Of a stretch of DNA of 64,000 bases, positions 1 through 12,900 are shown one piece after another. Each line of letters begins with the position of its first letter. Positions within the stretch are counted from its first letter, which is position 1. Source of the DNA: Gymnogyps californianus. Its lineage: Eukaryota; Chordata; Aves; Accipitriformes; Cathartidae. The notes beneath the pieces were generated by a model that worked only from the letters and a program-made list of their open reading frames with translations, had not been told where the DNA came from and made no database searches. The translations under genes were made by a program, and so were the position numbers. The stretch lies in contig NC_059482.1 of NCBI RefSeq assembly GCF_018139145.2, forward strand, positions 4,724,294 through 4,788,293. Reading direction: 5' to 3'.

Positions 1-1366
1 CACTATTTGCTAATCTAAATCCCATTGAAAACACGGGAATATGCCTAGTAATATGCTGAATTGGTTTATAGTCTTGCCACAGGAACCAGACAGGGTTCTC
101 AAGGTAAGAATTGGAGATTTTTATCACCTCTACCATTGCCATTTGGACCTGCAAAAGTCAATTAACCTAAACAGCCATTTCACATCATTTCATATATCCT
201 TCTGTTCTATAGAAAATCCATATAGAAGAATACTTCATATGACTTATGCTTAATTTCCTAAAGCTCTTTACATAGGCTTCGTATATTCTGATCTGTGATG
301 GATGTCACTGATTTCAAAAGTGTATATTCAAGCAGTAAGGAACACTTCGAAAGAGAAAAAGTAGTAAAATCTGGATCCAGGATGGAAATTTCTACACTAG
401 GAGAGCTGTAAGACTGGGCTAATTTATCTTTTTCAATGTTTTTTTCCCCACATTGCCTTTCCTTTACTAGCCACAGAGTAAAAATAGGAGTCCGTGAAAA
501 TGTCACTTGTTAAGAAAGTGCTCAACTATCTTCAAAGTTCTTCAGTATCAGTACCACTCAAAGCTATTGTTACAATATGACACATGCACACATTTTCTTT
601 TCAAAGTGAAAGAAAGTAGGTCTCCCTAAAACAAGCTGTGAGTAATTACTTCTTGAGGTTCTATTCATAAAAAACATCTGGTTTATAGTCAGGTCACATT
701 TATTCCACATATGTTTTTGTGTGCAATTCAAGTTGATTTATTCTATTCACTAAGAGGGAAAAGAGTATTTTTTTCCTAGTGAAGACCAGTATTTTGCTGA
801 GGTCAGATGAGTGCTCCTTTACTCTCCTGATAAAAGTAACAAAAATTACTGAGAGAAATTTAGTATCAGAATACCTTTGTTTCCTCTGTGAGCTACCTGC
901 TAATTGAAGCACTATGGTTCACAAGCACATGTGCATGTTTCACCCCTATTAAATGGCTCATCTCAGGATCACCAGCTACTGAGCTCTCGTTGCTAAGAAA
1001 CAGTACTCAGTTATATTTGAAATATACATTATGAAAAGGTGTTGCTTTTCTTTGTGAAATAAATATGTTGCCAGATTGACAGCCGTGGAAACAGGCTGAG
1101 CGGTATGTATCGTTTCTTTCAGTGTTTCACAATATAACCAACCATGCTACCTGATTAAAGCATTTAAAAATGTGAAATGCCTGTTTAGCTGTTGCCAGTA
1201 TGCTAAGAAAAAGTATATTGTGCCAATTAGATTCAGCCTTTATTATAAAAGATGTTTATTCACATTAAGCTAGAAAGTGAAACTCAGAATCCTCATTATC
1301 TGAGAAAACATGGAATTGATACACGCATATGATATACACATGTATGTATACCTTATCTCTGTGTCT

Positions 1367-1390
1367 ATATGTGTGTATATACACACATAT
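1367..1390. repeat. Perfect 24-bp alternating purine-pyrimidine palindrome
   Basis: The 24 bases are a perfect inverted repeat with no spacer, built of alternating TA and TG/CA steps. It sits in a TA/CA-rich patch from about 1310 to 1405. Such tracts can extrude cruciforms or adopt Z-DNA in principle. It is most simply a degenerate (TA)(CA) microsatellite. Confidence 0.85.
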
Positions 1391-4300
1391 GTATATGTGA
1401 TAGCAATAAGATGTGCTACTGCTGTTCTGGAGCAGACTTATACCCATGATGCTGTCCTCACTGAAGAAAATTGTTTCAACTGGACCATGCTGTTGCTCCT
1501 AAAGACGAAGAATTTAAATGCTACATTCAGACCTTCCTCTCCACTCAAGCAGACCCCTTTAACCCTTGCCAGTAAATAAAGTATGCATAACTCCAGATAA
1601 CTATTAGAGAAAAAGTAAAAGCATGGTTTGTTGAAAGACATTATTTTCTCCTAGATATAAATAAGCAAATAAATGAATACATAAATTCATAATATCTTAA
1701 AGTGCTTCTCTTGACCCTTAGATTATAAGACTATTTTGCATTTCCTGCTTTAATAAGATTATTTTTTTGCCAGCACATTAATAGTAGTCATAAAACACAC
1801 ACATTAGGAAGGGTTAATTAATCTTAACACATCTCTAACACATAAGATGAATCTCTTTTTAACAATGCATTAAATTACCACTCACTGAAATACAATTGAA
1901 AAATAAGACTACCACCTTTTCAGTTCCATTGAATCCCTCTAATTTTTTTTGCAAGAGTATTCATCTTCTTACAGATTATCAAATCTCTTGTCCCTTAGTT
2001 ATAACAAAAGTTAGGAGTTCAACAATCATAATTTACGATATCACAGTTGCTTCTACGGTATTGGCATTTATAAGAAGTCTTTTCCAATGGAAAGTTGTTC
2101 AGCATGTTACCTCTAATTAATTAGGGCTGAATTGCCACCCTCATGAGCTAGTGATGACTTTGGTAATTCAGAAGATATGATCACTGCAAGATCTTATTAT
2201 GCTTAGTGTTACTGCAGTAGTTGTACACCCAACACACTCAATTCAATTTTCAGTTCATAGGAAGACTGCTTCATATTATATAGTAACAGTGTTATAAGGT
2301 CTGTCAAAAAGCTGCATATATTTAGTTGTTTAAATCAGGAACATTCATTGGCACCGTATAATATAACATCTTCTGTGATTTTCTTGCTTCAAATAATGGG
2401 AGTTTGAACAAATTAATGTTCTGAAGAACAATAATGGTAGCAGAAAATTGAGTGAGGATTTGCTGACGTAAGCAAATTTTAACAGAAATAAACAAATTTT
2501 CGATTGATGCAAAGAGTCATTCTAACTTCCTTACTCTTTTCTCATGAAACTCTGGTTCTGATTCTGTCTTGCATCAATGACCCTTTAGAGCAGTTTTACA
2601 ATTTGAGATAAGATGCAAAATAGAAGTGGTCATGAAAATAATTTAGACTTAATTTAGGAATACTTAACATTACCCTGTCATGTGAAGGGGTTTCGTTTTA
2701 AGTTATGGTGTTTATCCAATTCCTTGCTGATATGATACAAGGCCACAAAAAAATATTCTGCAAATTCTTATTGAATAAAAACCTCACTTACTTCCATTCT
2801 AAGATATGAATGTGTTCATACAAATATACACGTATGTATGTATATTTAATTTTTTTAATGCAAGGATGGAAATCAATCATCAACAAAATAACTGTTTAAA
2901 AGAAAATGAAGTAAAAAACACTCAAATGAAAAGGCAAAGAATTCAAACACTTTCAAATTAGTTGATGCCACTGACTAAAATCTGAATGATTTGTTATTTC
3001 AAAATTTGATCATTGCTGTATAGATTTTTATTTAGTCAAATAAAATTACACAAAGTGAAAAAGCAGAGCCCACAGAAAATTCCCAGGTTGTTTTCTGCTC
3101 AAAACTTCCCAAAAATATTAGGACATGAATAGAGTCCTAATAGCAGAATTGAGTCTAGATCCTGTAAATAGTTTTTATATTTTTCAGCTAGACAAAAGTT
3201 GAAATGAAACTATTCCTCTAAAAATAAAATATAATTTTAAGCTTTAAAAATAAATTTCAAAGAAATACTTCACATGAAATGTCTACTTTGAAATAAAGTA
3301 TTTTAATTTCAAAATCACACTCCTGAAAAAAAGTAAAAATACCATTTTCCATACAAAATGTATATTTTGGATACCAGTCTCTTAAAATATCCAAATATTA
3401 ACCCCTGATCTTGTCTGAGCTTTCCTTCAACCACTATATGAGACATAAATAGGCATTCCTGGGGAAGTCATTGATAAGCAAATGTTATTAATATTGTCAA
3501 CAATCTTGAATATGACATAAATGTGCTCTCAGGTAGTTGCTGATAACTCAACCAGGGTGGGGTGACTCACATCATGAAAGAATCATCAACTTCAAATGAT
3601 TCCATCTAGAACCATGAAAATAATTCAACCAATAAAAATCACTGAACTAGATTACAAATCATTTGGTGCTGTTAGACAAGGAGTATCTGATTCAAAGTTA
3701 AACCCTTATTTTAAATATTTTAGTTAATCAAACATTGACTGCAGAAATAGTTATGTTGAGTTGGAAAGAGAATAATCTTTTCCTGTCTGTTGGGCTAACT
3801 CTCCTTTAATGTCCCTCTCTTCTCTTCACGTACATACACTACTATATATTTCTTCATCAAATTCTCCTGCTTCACCCATTAATAATACATCATGTGACTA
3901 GAACTATCAATTTCTATTGATATACAAAGTGTGTATATAATTCTAGCCATTTACTCCTCAATATAGTAAAAAATAATGTAAAGAAATAAGTGAAGTTTAC
4001 TAAATCACTCTGTAAGATGTTAGGAAACCTCAAAACAAAACCTAACCCCTATGGGTAATAACAACGACAACAAAAAAACATTGGCTCACTGGTGGTTTTT
4101 TTGGTACAGATGATATTTACTGAGAAGGGATGAAAATTTTACAGTTTTAAACCTGTAGATTCTTTTCAGTGAGTGTAAAATGACTTTAAATAAATAAGTA
4201 AGTAAATAAAAGTGAAATGGTCTTAAAAGGTGGCATATGTTTCTTTCATTGGATAGGACAGATTACAAAGTTGAAATTTCATCAACCTTTGGGCATATTA

Positions 4301-6325
4301 GAATTAAGGTTTTAGTTCACATCATTGCTTACTCCAAGCCGCTCCCTGGGGACCTGATTCTCCCTTTCAATGACAAAGCCTCCTCTGATTTCACAGAACA
4401 GGTGCAAACCTCAGGGAAAACGACGACGTGGCACTGAGGCAACAGCGGTGTAACGGGAAGGATTTTAAGCAGGGCATGAATATAAAGAAAAGAGAGTGAT
4501 ACCAAATGTATCCCATGGCCTTCCCTAAAGAAGTCTGGACACAATGACTTAAGGGATAAAGAAAAAAAAGTAAGGAAATATATAGTACTTCTTGGCACAA
4601 TTTTGCACTTAACAGGAATAATTCTGTTCTTCATATTTTTTAATGACTCTGCTGTCCATGTACCTATCTACATGGTTTCTAACACCACTGGAATTGACTT
4701 CCTACAGTGCTAACAGCTCATTCAAACTGTTCTACCCTCAAGATCATTCCCAACATAGAGGTGTGATACCAAAGACAAAAAGATGAGGTTGCTTGCCAAA
4801 AATCTAATAAAAAAGTAGAAACAAAACTAAGAACATAAACCATATAGCCTTATAACTTATCACAACCACAAAATAAATTTTCATCCCTCTACAGCCCATC
4901 ATACATAAAAATACATGAATTGCGAAATACACATTTTAAACTGTGGTCATTAAGAAGCTTACAATCTCAGAAGAATACTATAAATTACTTGTCTCAACTT
5001 CTTATCTCTATCCATTTTATAAGGATACACAGTTTTCTTATGCCAATGACTTAATCCACACTTTAAACTTTGATTTCCTTTTCCTAAGGTACAACCACCC
5101 TTCCTAAAATATGTCAAAGTTTCTTTAGTCACCCTTTATTTACATTTGAACCAAATTCCCTTCCAATGAAAGATATCCAGCATACAGCTTCAACAAAGGC
5201 TCAGCATGTTAATGAGGTTACTTAATGAGCTTAAAACTGTTAGCTTTGGTACAAAGGATAAGACTAGCTGAGATTTATCTCAGCACACATACTAAATAAG
5301 TGATTTCATATCACAGTATGGTTTGTTTTCAAGATGAAAAAAAATTTATAAATTAAGACAGAAAGAGAGCTTACCAGGGCTTCCAAAACAAGAACACAAC
5401 AAAAAAAAAAATTTCCAAGCTGAAAGAATAAACCGATTACTGTCAAAGTCTATGTTCTTACAAGCCACAATGTTATAACCTGGGATTTCGATAGTGGTTG
5501 AAACATTGGGACTTCCGTCCCCAACTGCCTTACAGGCTGCAGGCAAAACAAACATGTGATGCCTTAGTATGGGACTTGCCATCGTAATATTTTGCTATAA
5601 AGATAAAACATAAATATGCAGTTGCAATAGATGTAGGTGATAAAAACAAAACAGTGCAGAGATAGTAGCTCTCTTCCATGGAAGATTTGAGAATTTTGAA
5701 ATTTGTTTTTTGACTGGAAATGAAAACCAAAACCGATTTCAATTCTATGAAAGATAATTACAAGAAATTATTAAGGAAATTATTTAGTTTGTTTTAAGAC
5801 ACAAAAAAAAGGATTTTTTTGAAGTTTGGAAGAAGGAGCTGAACTGGATCTTCGGAGCCTTTTGACCCTTGGCTCCAGTCAGGATGAACTTAATTCTGAA
5901 ATCAACAATCTATGTGAATTTTCTGAACAAGAACACTTTTCAGTGATCCATAGAGAATTTTAAAAGTTTGGGTTTTCATTTAAACTTGCCCTTAAGAAGG
6001 CACCAATACATCTTCTCCGACCAAAGAATATTTGATGTTCTGCAGACAATACTGCTAAAGTGACATCAATTGTCAGCAATAGATTAATTTGCAGTGTGTG
6101 TGGGACAAACGTCCCAGTTCAGTTTCTCTTGATGCCTTCTATTAATGCTATGGTATTAAATCAGTGGTATAGTTGTTGGTCAGGACACTCAGAAAAGAAC
6201 TACAGGAACGACCTCCTACTTTCAAGAGGTAATGCCATCTATCAATGACATTAAAATTTAGTTCCCCAAGGGTGAAAAACTGGGCCCTAAGAAAAGCTGT
6301 AGGTTTTTGGTTTTGGTTTTTTTTT

Positions 6326-6366
6326 GGGGGGGTGGGGGTGGTATTGGGCAGGGCAGGGGGTTGGGG
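6326..6366 (+). repeat. G-quadruplex-type G-tract cluster
   Basis: Six G-runs of 7, 5, 3, 3, 5 and 4 bases are separated by loops of 1, 7, 2, 2 and 2 bases, fitting the usual G3+N1-7 rule. A poly-T tract precedes it. The G-rich strand is the template strand for CDH13, so the motif would form in DNA and not in the transcript. Confidence 0.8.
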
Positions 6367-9300
6367 TTTTTTGTTTTAGTAAATATTTAACCAAGAGGAA
6401 AGGCTGTTCAGGTAAGTTACCGCCTATTCCCACTTCAAGACTCCCTGAGGACCATTTTTTCTTAGCCTGTTTGGACCAAAACTAAGGCGCTCTGATCCCA
6501 GAAAATACCTCATTTTTTGAATAAATTCCGATACATAGAATAGAAGCAGAAGACAGCAATATTTTAAACTTGTCAGCACTGGGAAATAATGTTGCCATCA
6601 CCTGCTTTACTCCATCGATTTGCATGGTGAGAGACTGCTGCAAAGACTTTTTGCTAGTGGCAGAAGAATCTAAAGTGGTAGAAGTGTCTAAGAACCAAGG
6701 ATTATCATTTTCTTCTGGCAATTATAGAAACAAGGAGAAAGACTGTTCTCCAGCTAGATGCAAAACAATGCAAACACACTCTTTATACAACTCTTTCTAT
6801 ACTAAAAAGAACTTCTAAGGGGAAGCTTTATTTTTAAGTGCACCTCACCAAATCCATAAATTACACCGTTCCATTGGAATTCAGAAGAAAACCAATGGTA
6901 ACCATTGCCAGGTTTGACATGACTATGCAAAACCAACATAACATACACTCTAAAAAATTCCTTCATCTCTCCTTTATTGTTTCTCCTTTGAGACCATGGA
7001 CAAATAAAGCAGCTAAGTTCAGCTCAAGTATTAATATTTGTATTACCAAATGTCTTATAAAGGACTTGGAATGGGTTGGACAAAAAAAGAAAAATCCAAA
7101 TCAATTTCAAAAAAACAATTTTGTTTTCATGCTGCTGTATATTTCTTCTGAGTGAATACTACACAAGATTGCAAGGAGAGGTTTGCTGTGGCTGAGACTA
7201 CATCTAAATGAGAATGCAAAAAGCAGACAAATAAGAGCAAAAAGACTATTTCCCAAGCCACAGGATCCTGATGGTTGGCTGTCACAGCAGGAGCCACTCC
7301 GCGTTACTGAGACTATTAGTCTCTCTCACAATCTCAGACATAAATGATCCATAAGAGAATTCATTGCCTTTCTACCCAATTAAAAAACCAAGTTACTATA
7401 ACAGAGAAACAAAACCAAACCAAAGTCCAAATTAAACATGTCAAACTTTTTCTGTTAAAGTTTCTGAGAAAGGAAGGTAGAGCTAGGGGAGCTGAAAAGC
7501 ATCAGGACTTCATGGAGTCCCAAAGTGTGGTGAAAGGGAAACTTTTACTGCTTGGCGGAAGCAGATGGCAAAACATGGGAACTTCTCAGCAACCGCTTCT
7601 TATACCATTTATACTCACATCACCATCAGATATGAGCCAAGAAATTGGCTCATTCTCTTGAAGTTCACTGAAGATCTTCCCATACGGGATTTATTGGCAG
7701 CTTGGATCTTACTTCAAGCTTGTTGTAAACCACCTGGTTTAATCTTAACATCAAAGAGCTGGGGATTTAATTTATGAAACTTTTTAAAGTTTTTCTGAGC
7801 CCATAGCAGCTAAGTGTATTTCACATCCCATCTGCTTTCATTCTTGTTTCCTCCTCACAAGAAACTATTCTGGTAACAATCACACTTGGGCAGAAGTTGA
7901 AGCTGGGAAATGCAATAAATGAATATTCTGGAAAATACAGAAATGAGGAGCATGGTCATATCTATTTCACTGCAAAAGCCCAAGAGAATTACACCTGTAA
8001 AAAATTTTCTACAAAAATATTATAGAATTGTTTTATAACCATAAAAAATGAAAAATACTTGATCAAGTAGTTCTGAGGGTGAGGGAAGAAAGAGGAAAAA
8101 CAAATACCTGTTAATACAGCTAGTTTAGAATAGCAGAATTCCACTTCAAGCATTATGAAGTATTTCCACTTTTTCATTAATAAAAGCAGAATGGTATATT
8201 TCATTACATGTTATATTTTTTTGGTGGTCCGCTCTGCCATCTTTTTGACAGCTACTTCCATTTATAGTGTGGTACAAAGTCACAATATTCTACAATGTTG
8301 TAATAAATGAAAAAGTAGCAAACCCTTTCTTTCATCTAATAAGAGATCTTCTATTTTCAACAGCACTCAGAACCTCTGGACATGCCTTTCTTCCTAGTCA
8401 GATTCCTTGATATTTTTCTGGAAATGGCTTGTTAAAGACATCCATTTTCTATAATGATTCATTATTTAAGTCAAAGCTGAACTAAATTTTAGAGTAGAGA
8501 AAGAAATTCTAAAACGTACACTATACTGTAATTATCCTACTTCGGCATAAAATTGGATCAGCCTTTTGTGCCTTTAATATCTTAGGTATTTTTTCCCCCT
8601 CACATGTATATAAACAAAAACGTTAATAATTAATTTCTCTCTGCAAGACTGGATGTTAAGTTGCACAGTATAATCAATGTCAGTATAATTTCAAATCTGC
8701 AGACTTTAAGGCATCACCAGAATTCTTCTATTATCAGTATCATTTTCCTTAGGTCTCCCACAAGCTTCGTAATGTGATCACAAAATTTTCATTTCAGCGG
8801 TCTCTATGGGGTTCCACCACTGCTGCTCCTAACACAAGTTATTTGCAGCATTAATTTTACTGCCACGATAGAAACTTTTGTTTTCTTAGGTGTTTTTTTC
8901 TATAGATTCTAACTACTGATCTCCTTACTTAAGTTCCCAAAATACAATCCCTCAAACCCCCAACGATCATAAAATATTTCAGCTTCAATTGTTTGTTGGG
9001 CTTTAACTAAAAGTTATCTTACACATCTTACCCATATATTCTAAGAAATCAGAAGTGGAGTTTTTATAATTGAGATTTTTTGCCAATATTAGAGATGCTT
9101 ACAAATACTTAGTGGAAAGCTCCATCTCTCCTCTTCCATAGTAGCTGATTTGTTTCTGCTTCAGCTTGGCTGCCCGTATATACTGGTCCTAATCAACCCA
9201 TATATGCTTTATTTATTCACAAGAAGCATATTAAAATAGACACAGTTTTCACTGGCTGTCCCCTCAGATGAGATTACAATCCAGAAGAAAGCCTGTATTA

Positions 9301-12189
9301 TTCCCAAGAGATGGTTTACATGGTGGGGCCTATGGAAGTTCTACACACACCCAAAACACAACTTTAAATACATGGAGAGTCACAGAGTATAAATTAGAAT
9401 GGGCTTTAATCATAGCCTAATGCAGATGGAATTAAACTGAGCCTCTCACCTTCAAATGCAGCTTTTAAAAATGTATCTATTACCATATAGACATCAACTT
9501 ACTCTACAGAGAAGGTCAGTTGTTTCATTACCCCACATGTTGGATCCAGCATAATCCAGAGATTTGAAGTAAAACTGCCCCACTTTTTCTTTGAATTGAG
9601 CATACAGAAAATACTTGGAGCCTGACAAGGACAAAAGCTATCTTTTATTAGATGCACCTATGACCCAGTAAAACATCTCTCTTTAAATAAAGAAAAAAAC
9701 AAAACAAAACAATACAAAAACTAGATCTGCTGGTTGTGATAAATTAAACAAAAAGATTTGAACACAAATCTAATTCCCACCCACCACGTCCAGTTTTCGT
9801 ACTTGGAGAAGGAGAACCTCATTGCACTTCTTGAACTATGACAGCTTTTTCACCTTGGTCTTTACTCACTTCTTTGGGTCAGTTTTTAGTGTTAAGCAAA
9901 ATCATACAATGAAAGGACTTTGTTATCAGGGTTTTTTTTCTGTTGCTTAGATTATTGCCCTGCTGTGTGATAGTGTCTAAAGAAACAGCAGCATATCTCC
10001 CTGGTGTTTTCTGAAAATTAAAATTCCTGATACCATGCTAATAAATTTCCACATGGAAAATAGTTTACTTTAGCAAAAATATTAATGAAAAACATTGCAG
10101 AAGACAAAATTCTGTTAGGTAGCTGCAATGCCAAATTTCATCTCATTCGAATGGTTTTAAGTGATTATGCTATCTGTTACTGAAACCTTCTGCCTTTTTC
10201 AGGCTATTTAGCCTTACAGAATAAAGGATTGAGGAAACTGCTGGCCCACAATAGATAAAGATAATGGAAGAAAGTGTTAGTCTACTTAAAAATGATGACA
10301 GTTTACCTGTCTTGCATTAACCTGGTCATATCAAAATGTCTGATTTGTACATGGAACTATAGTTCTTGAAAACAAGCATTTCATATCATTGCATTCATTT
10401 TATTTGGGCAGTTCTAAACAAACCATGTGAAGGAAAAAATACATGAGGAAACAAAGAAAATCCTAACCAGTCCATTTATACTCCCATATCTATGCAACCA
10501 CTTCACTATGTTGTAGAAAAGAAACATCTGGAAAACTTCTGGGACATGGAACAACAGGACAATTTTTATTATCTTTAATGCAAGCTTCCTTACACTTTTT
10601 AAGGTGGAAGAATATATTTTTAGTATTTCAGTAATATAAGACAGACTTTTCTTCTATCTAAAGCTATAAACTCTTTTAATCACAAAGTAAGCTACACAAC
10701 TTGCCACTTTATTGCTTGACAAAGTAACTCATTGCTTTCCCATTGAATGCAAAGGTCCTATGCTTTAACCACAAATACATGTTCATGGCTCCATATATTT
10801 ATCAAAGCGTGGATGCTAAATTTCAAACTAGTCCTTGATCAGATTTAAAAGCAGTCTGGATCAAAGGGCAAAATAAGGGAGTTGTTACATTTCACGTCAG
10901 TCAAATGCCAAAATTTTGGAAACCCTGTAACAGACTGTATGGATAAGGGGAAGTTTAGACTAATTTCCAAACATAATAAAGAGAAATATTTCATTTTTAA
11001 AAGTACTAGATCACATATATATATGCCTCCTGATGTGTTAACTAACATCAGCTGCTCAGCCTGAGGTCAACACTATTCATCTTTCCCTAGATACACATCA
11101 TTCCTGTTAATGTCAGAGAGTTTGGCATGATCAGGGAGAAGAAAATAGTTTGATGGCTGCTAGTAAGTAACCGCAAAACTAGATTTAAGAGGGACCCGAG
11201 TTCACGTATCACGCCATGGTATCCCCTGTAGTCGATCAGTTTTAAAGGTCTTGTATTAGAATACAGTATCGATGAAAAACTGAGTGCAAGAGATAGAAAA
11301 ACACAGGAAGATTGAATTAGAAGCTGACTGTACAACATTAGATATTCCCGAGTGTTTCATGTTTCATAAAAATGCACTAAGCAATAAAGAACAAAACTGG
11401 AATTTGAAAACAGAAGTTCAGCAGTGGGAGCAGTGGAGAGCCCAAACAACTGATTTTTTGGTGACCATCCGATACCAGACTGACCGCATCCTTTCTGCAG
11501 TAAGGATAACTCATGAGCAAGCGGCTATCCTCTGACTTAGTTGAAGCGTCCTGTAATGTCCCATTGACAGTGCTATAATAATAAAGTCACGGTGCTTGTC
11601 CTTGAAACAATCCTGAAATAATCTTTGTTATTCAATAGGATAAAATGCTTGTATTGATCCAATATATAAGCTAAGAAAGTTCAAAATTTGTATTATCTAT
11701 CTTTCCTCCAAATAACAAAATTTACATCTGAAATTCTCTGAAAAACAAACACTTTGCTGGGCTTCCTCAAGAAACACCTTGGTAATTTCTAACATCTTAC
11801 AAAAAGATTTTAAAAGCAATATGACACAAATGTGTATCAAGTCATTCTATGTAAGTTTTCCTCTGAACTAAAAACTATACATTTCATTTGAGAGTTCATC
11901 TTAATAAATATTGAAAAATGTATTAGAAGGTAGGACTTAGGCCAGTGGACTCCAATATATATTTTTATCTTCTGCATGTATTAAAGAAGCAGCAACTGTG
12001 TTTTGCACCTCGCACCACTCACACAGAGCACAATGCTAGCGTAAGCCATAACATAAGGAGCAGGTCTGGTGTGTTCCCAAAAGAAGTGCTCAAGTGAGAA
12101 GCAAAGGTGAGTGATGGCTAAAGAACTCATAAGAGCTGAAGATAAATAAATGTTGACCAAGGGGAGAGCAATAGCTGGGAAACACCAAC

Positions 12190-12900
12190 TTGTCCAAAGT
12201 TTCAATATAGGAATAGCTTGAATTTAATCCAATGGGAAGAAATACAGTGGGTAGAACACTGTGGTAGCATGGTACAAGTACCTGGTAGTACAGATAATAG
12301 CAGCTTCATTTGCAAGGAACAGGAGGTACAAGGTATTTGTGCTGCAGAGAAGCTGAAAGAGATGTTACGATTGAGAAGACTAGGACTTGGATGAGGGATA
12401 TAGTATGCAAGGAGCAAATCAGTCTGTAGTTATAATGGAGGAAGATCTGAAAGCCTTGGACATGGCAAGTGTATGTGGAGCAAGCAGAAAAGATGACAGT
12501 ATTGGGTTGATTGGCAGGAGGATGGTTGGGTTGCCTATATTGACAGAAAAGGGGGAAGATGAAATGATTATTTCTGAATTGGCAGTGAGACGTCCAGGAG
12601 GACATGTCAAACAATGGTTTTGATATAAAACTTCATCAAGAGAGAGGTCAGGATAGAGATGGAGCTGTCAGCGTATATATAATTGGAAGCTATAGGAGGA
12701 GACAAGGGGTGCAGAGACAGAAGGTGAAGGCAGCCCATGGAAAATCCCACAGAAAGGAGATTCATCAGAAGAGATGTTGAAAGAACAGCCAGAGATAAGA
12801 CAATTAGAAAAAGATGGATTCATGAACGATGAGGAAACTGAGATTTCTTTATCAAAGTATGATGGACAATGTCAAAAATAGCATCCTTCTCTTAAGGTGA
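12190..12900 (-). mobile_element. Ancient L2 LINE remnant, reverse transcriptase part
   Basis: The plus strand is strongly purine-rich and reads as the antisense of L2 ORF2. On the minus strand two reverse-transcriptase blocks survive: AIFDIVHHTL at about 12850-12880, matching the L2 FDTVDH region, and a remnant of the YADD catalytic box reading YADS at 12664-12675. Antisense similarity to L2 between and below these points is continuous in order, out to about 12190. Indels and stops break every frame, so this is an inert fossil. L2 was active before the mammal-sauropsid split, and its remnants are expected in bird introns. The orientation is the same as CDH13. The edges are approximate, and recognition is from memory of the L2 consensus, not from a search. 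Confidence 0.75.

Larger units (their letters stand above)
1..12189. other. Unique AT-rich intron sequence, no gene seen
   Basis: No coding similarity was recognised on either strand. Contents are a 24-bp palindrome in a TA/CA-rich patch (1310-1405), TAAA/TAAG tetranucleotide runs near 4188-4210, a G-rich block at 6326-6366 and ordinary AT-rich DNA. One minus-strand stretch (5375-5536) looks like a cryptic exon but is set aside. A short plus-strand open frame at 11284-11535 is followed by AATAAA at 11580 and is treated as unproven. Confidence 0.6.

Noticed and set aside
5375..5536. Cryptic exon on the CDH13 strand with a good acceptor and a GTAAGC donor (162 bp)
   Set aside because: Joined after the recognised exon at phase 0 it meets a stop codon, its open frame needs phase 1, and it matches no part of cadherin-13.
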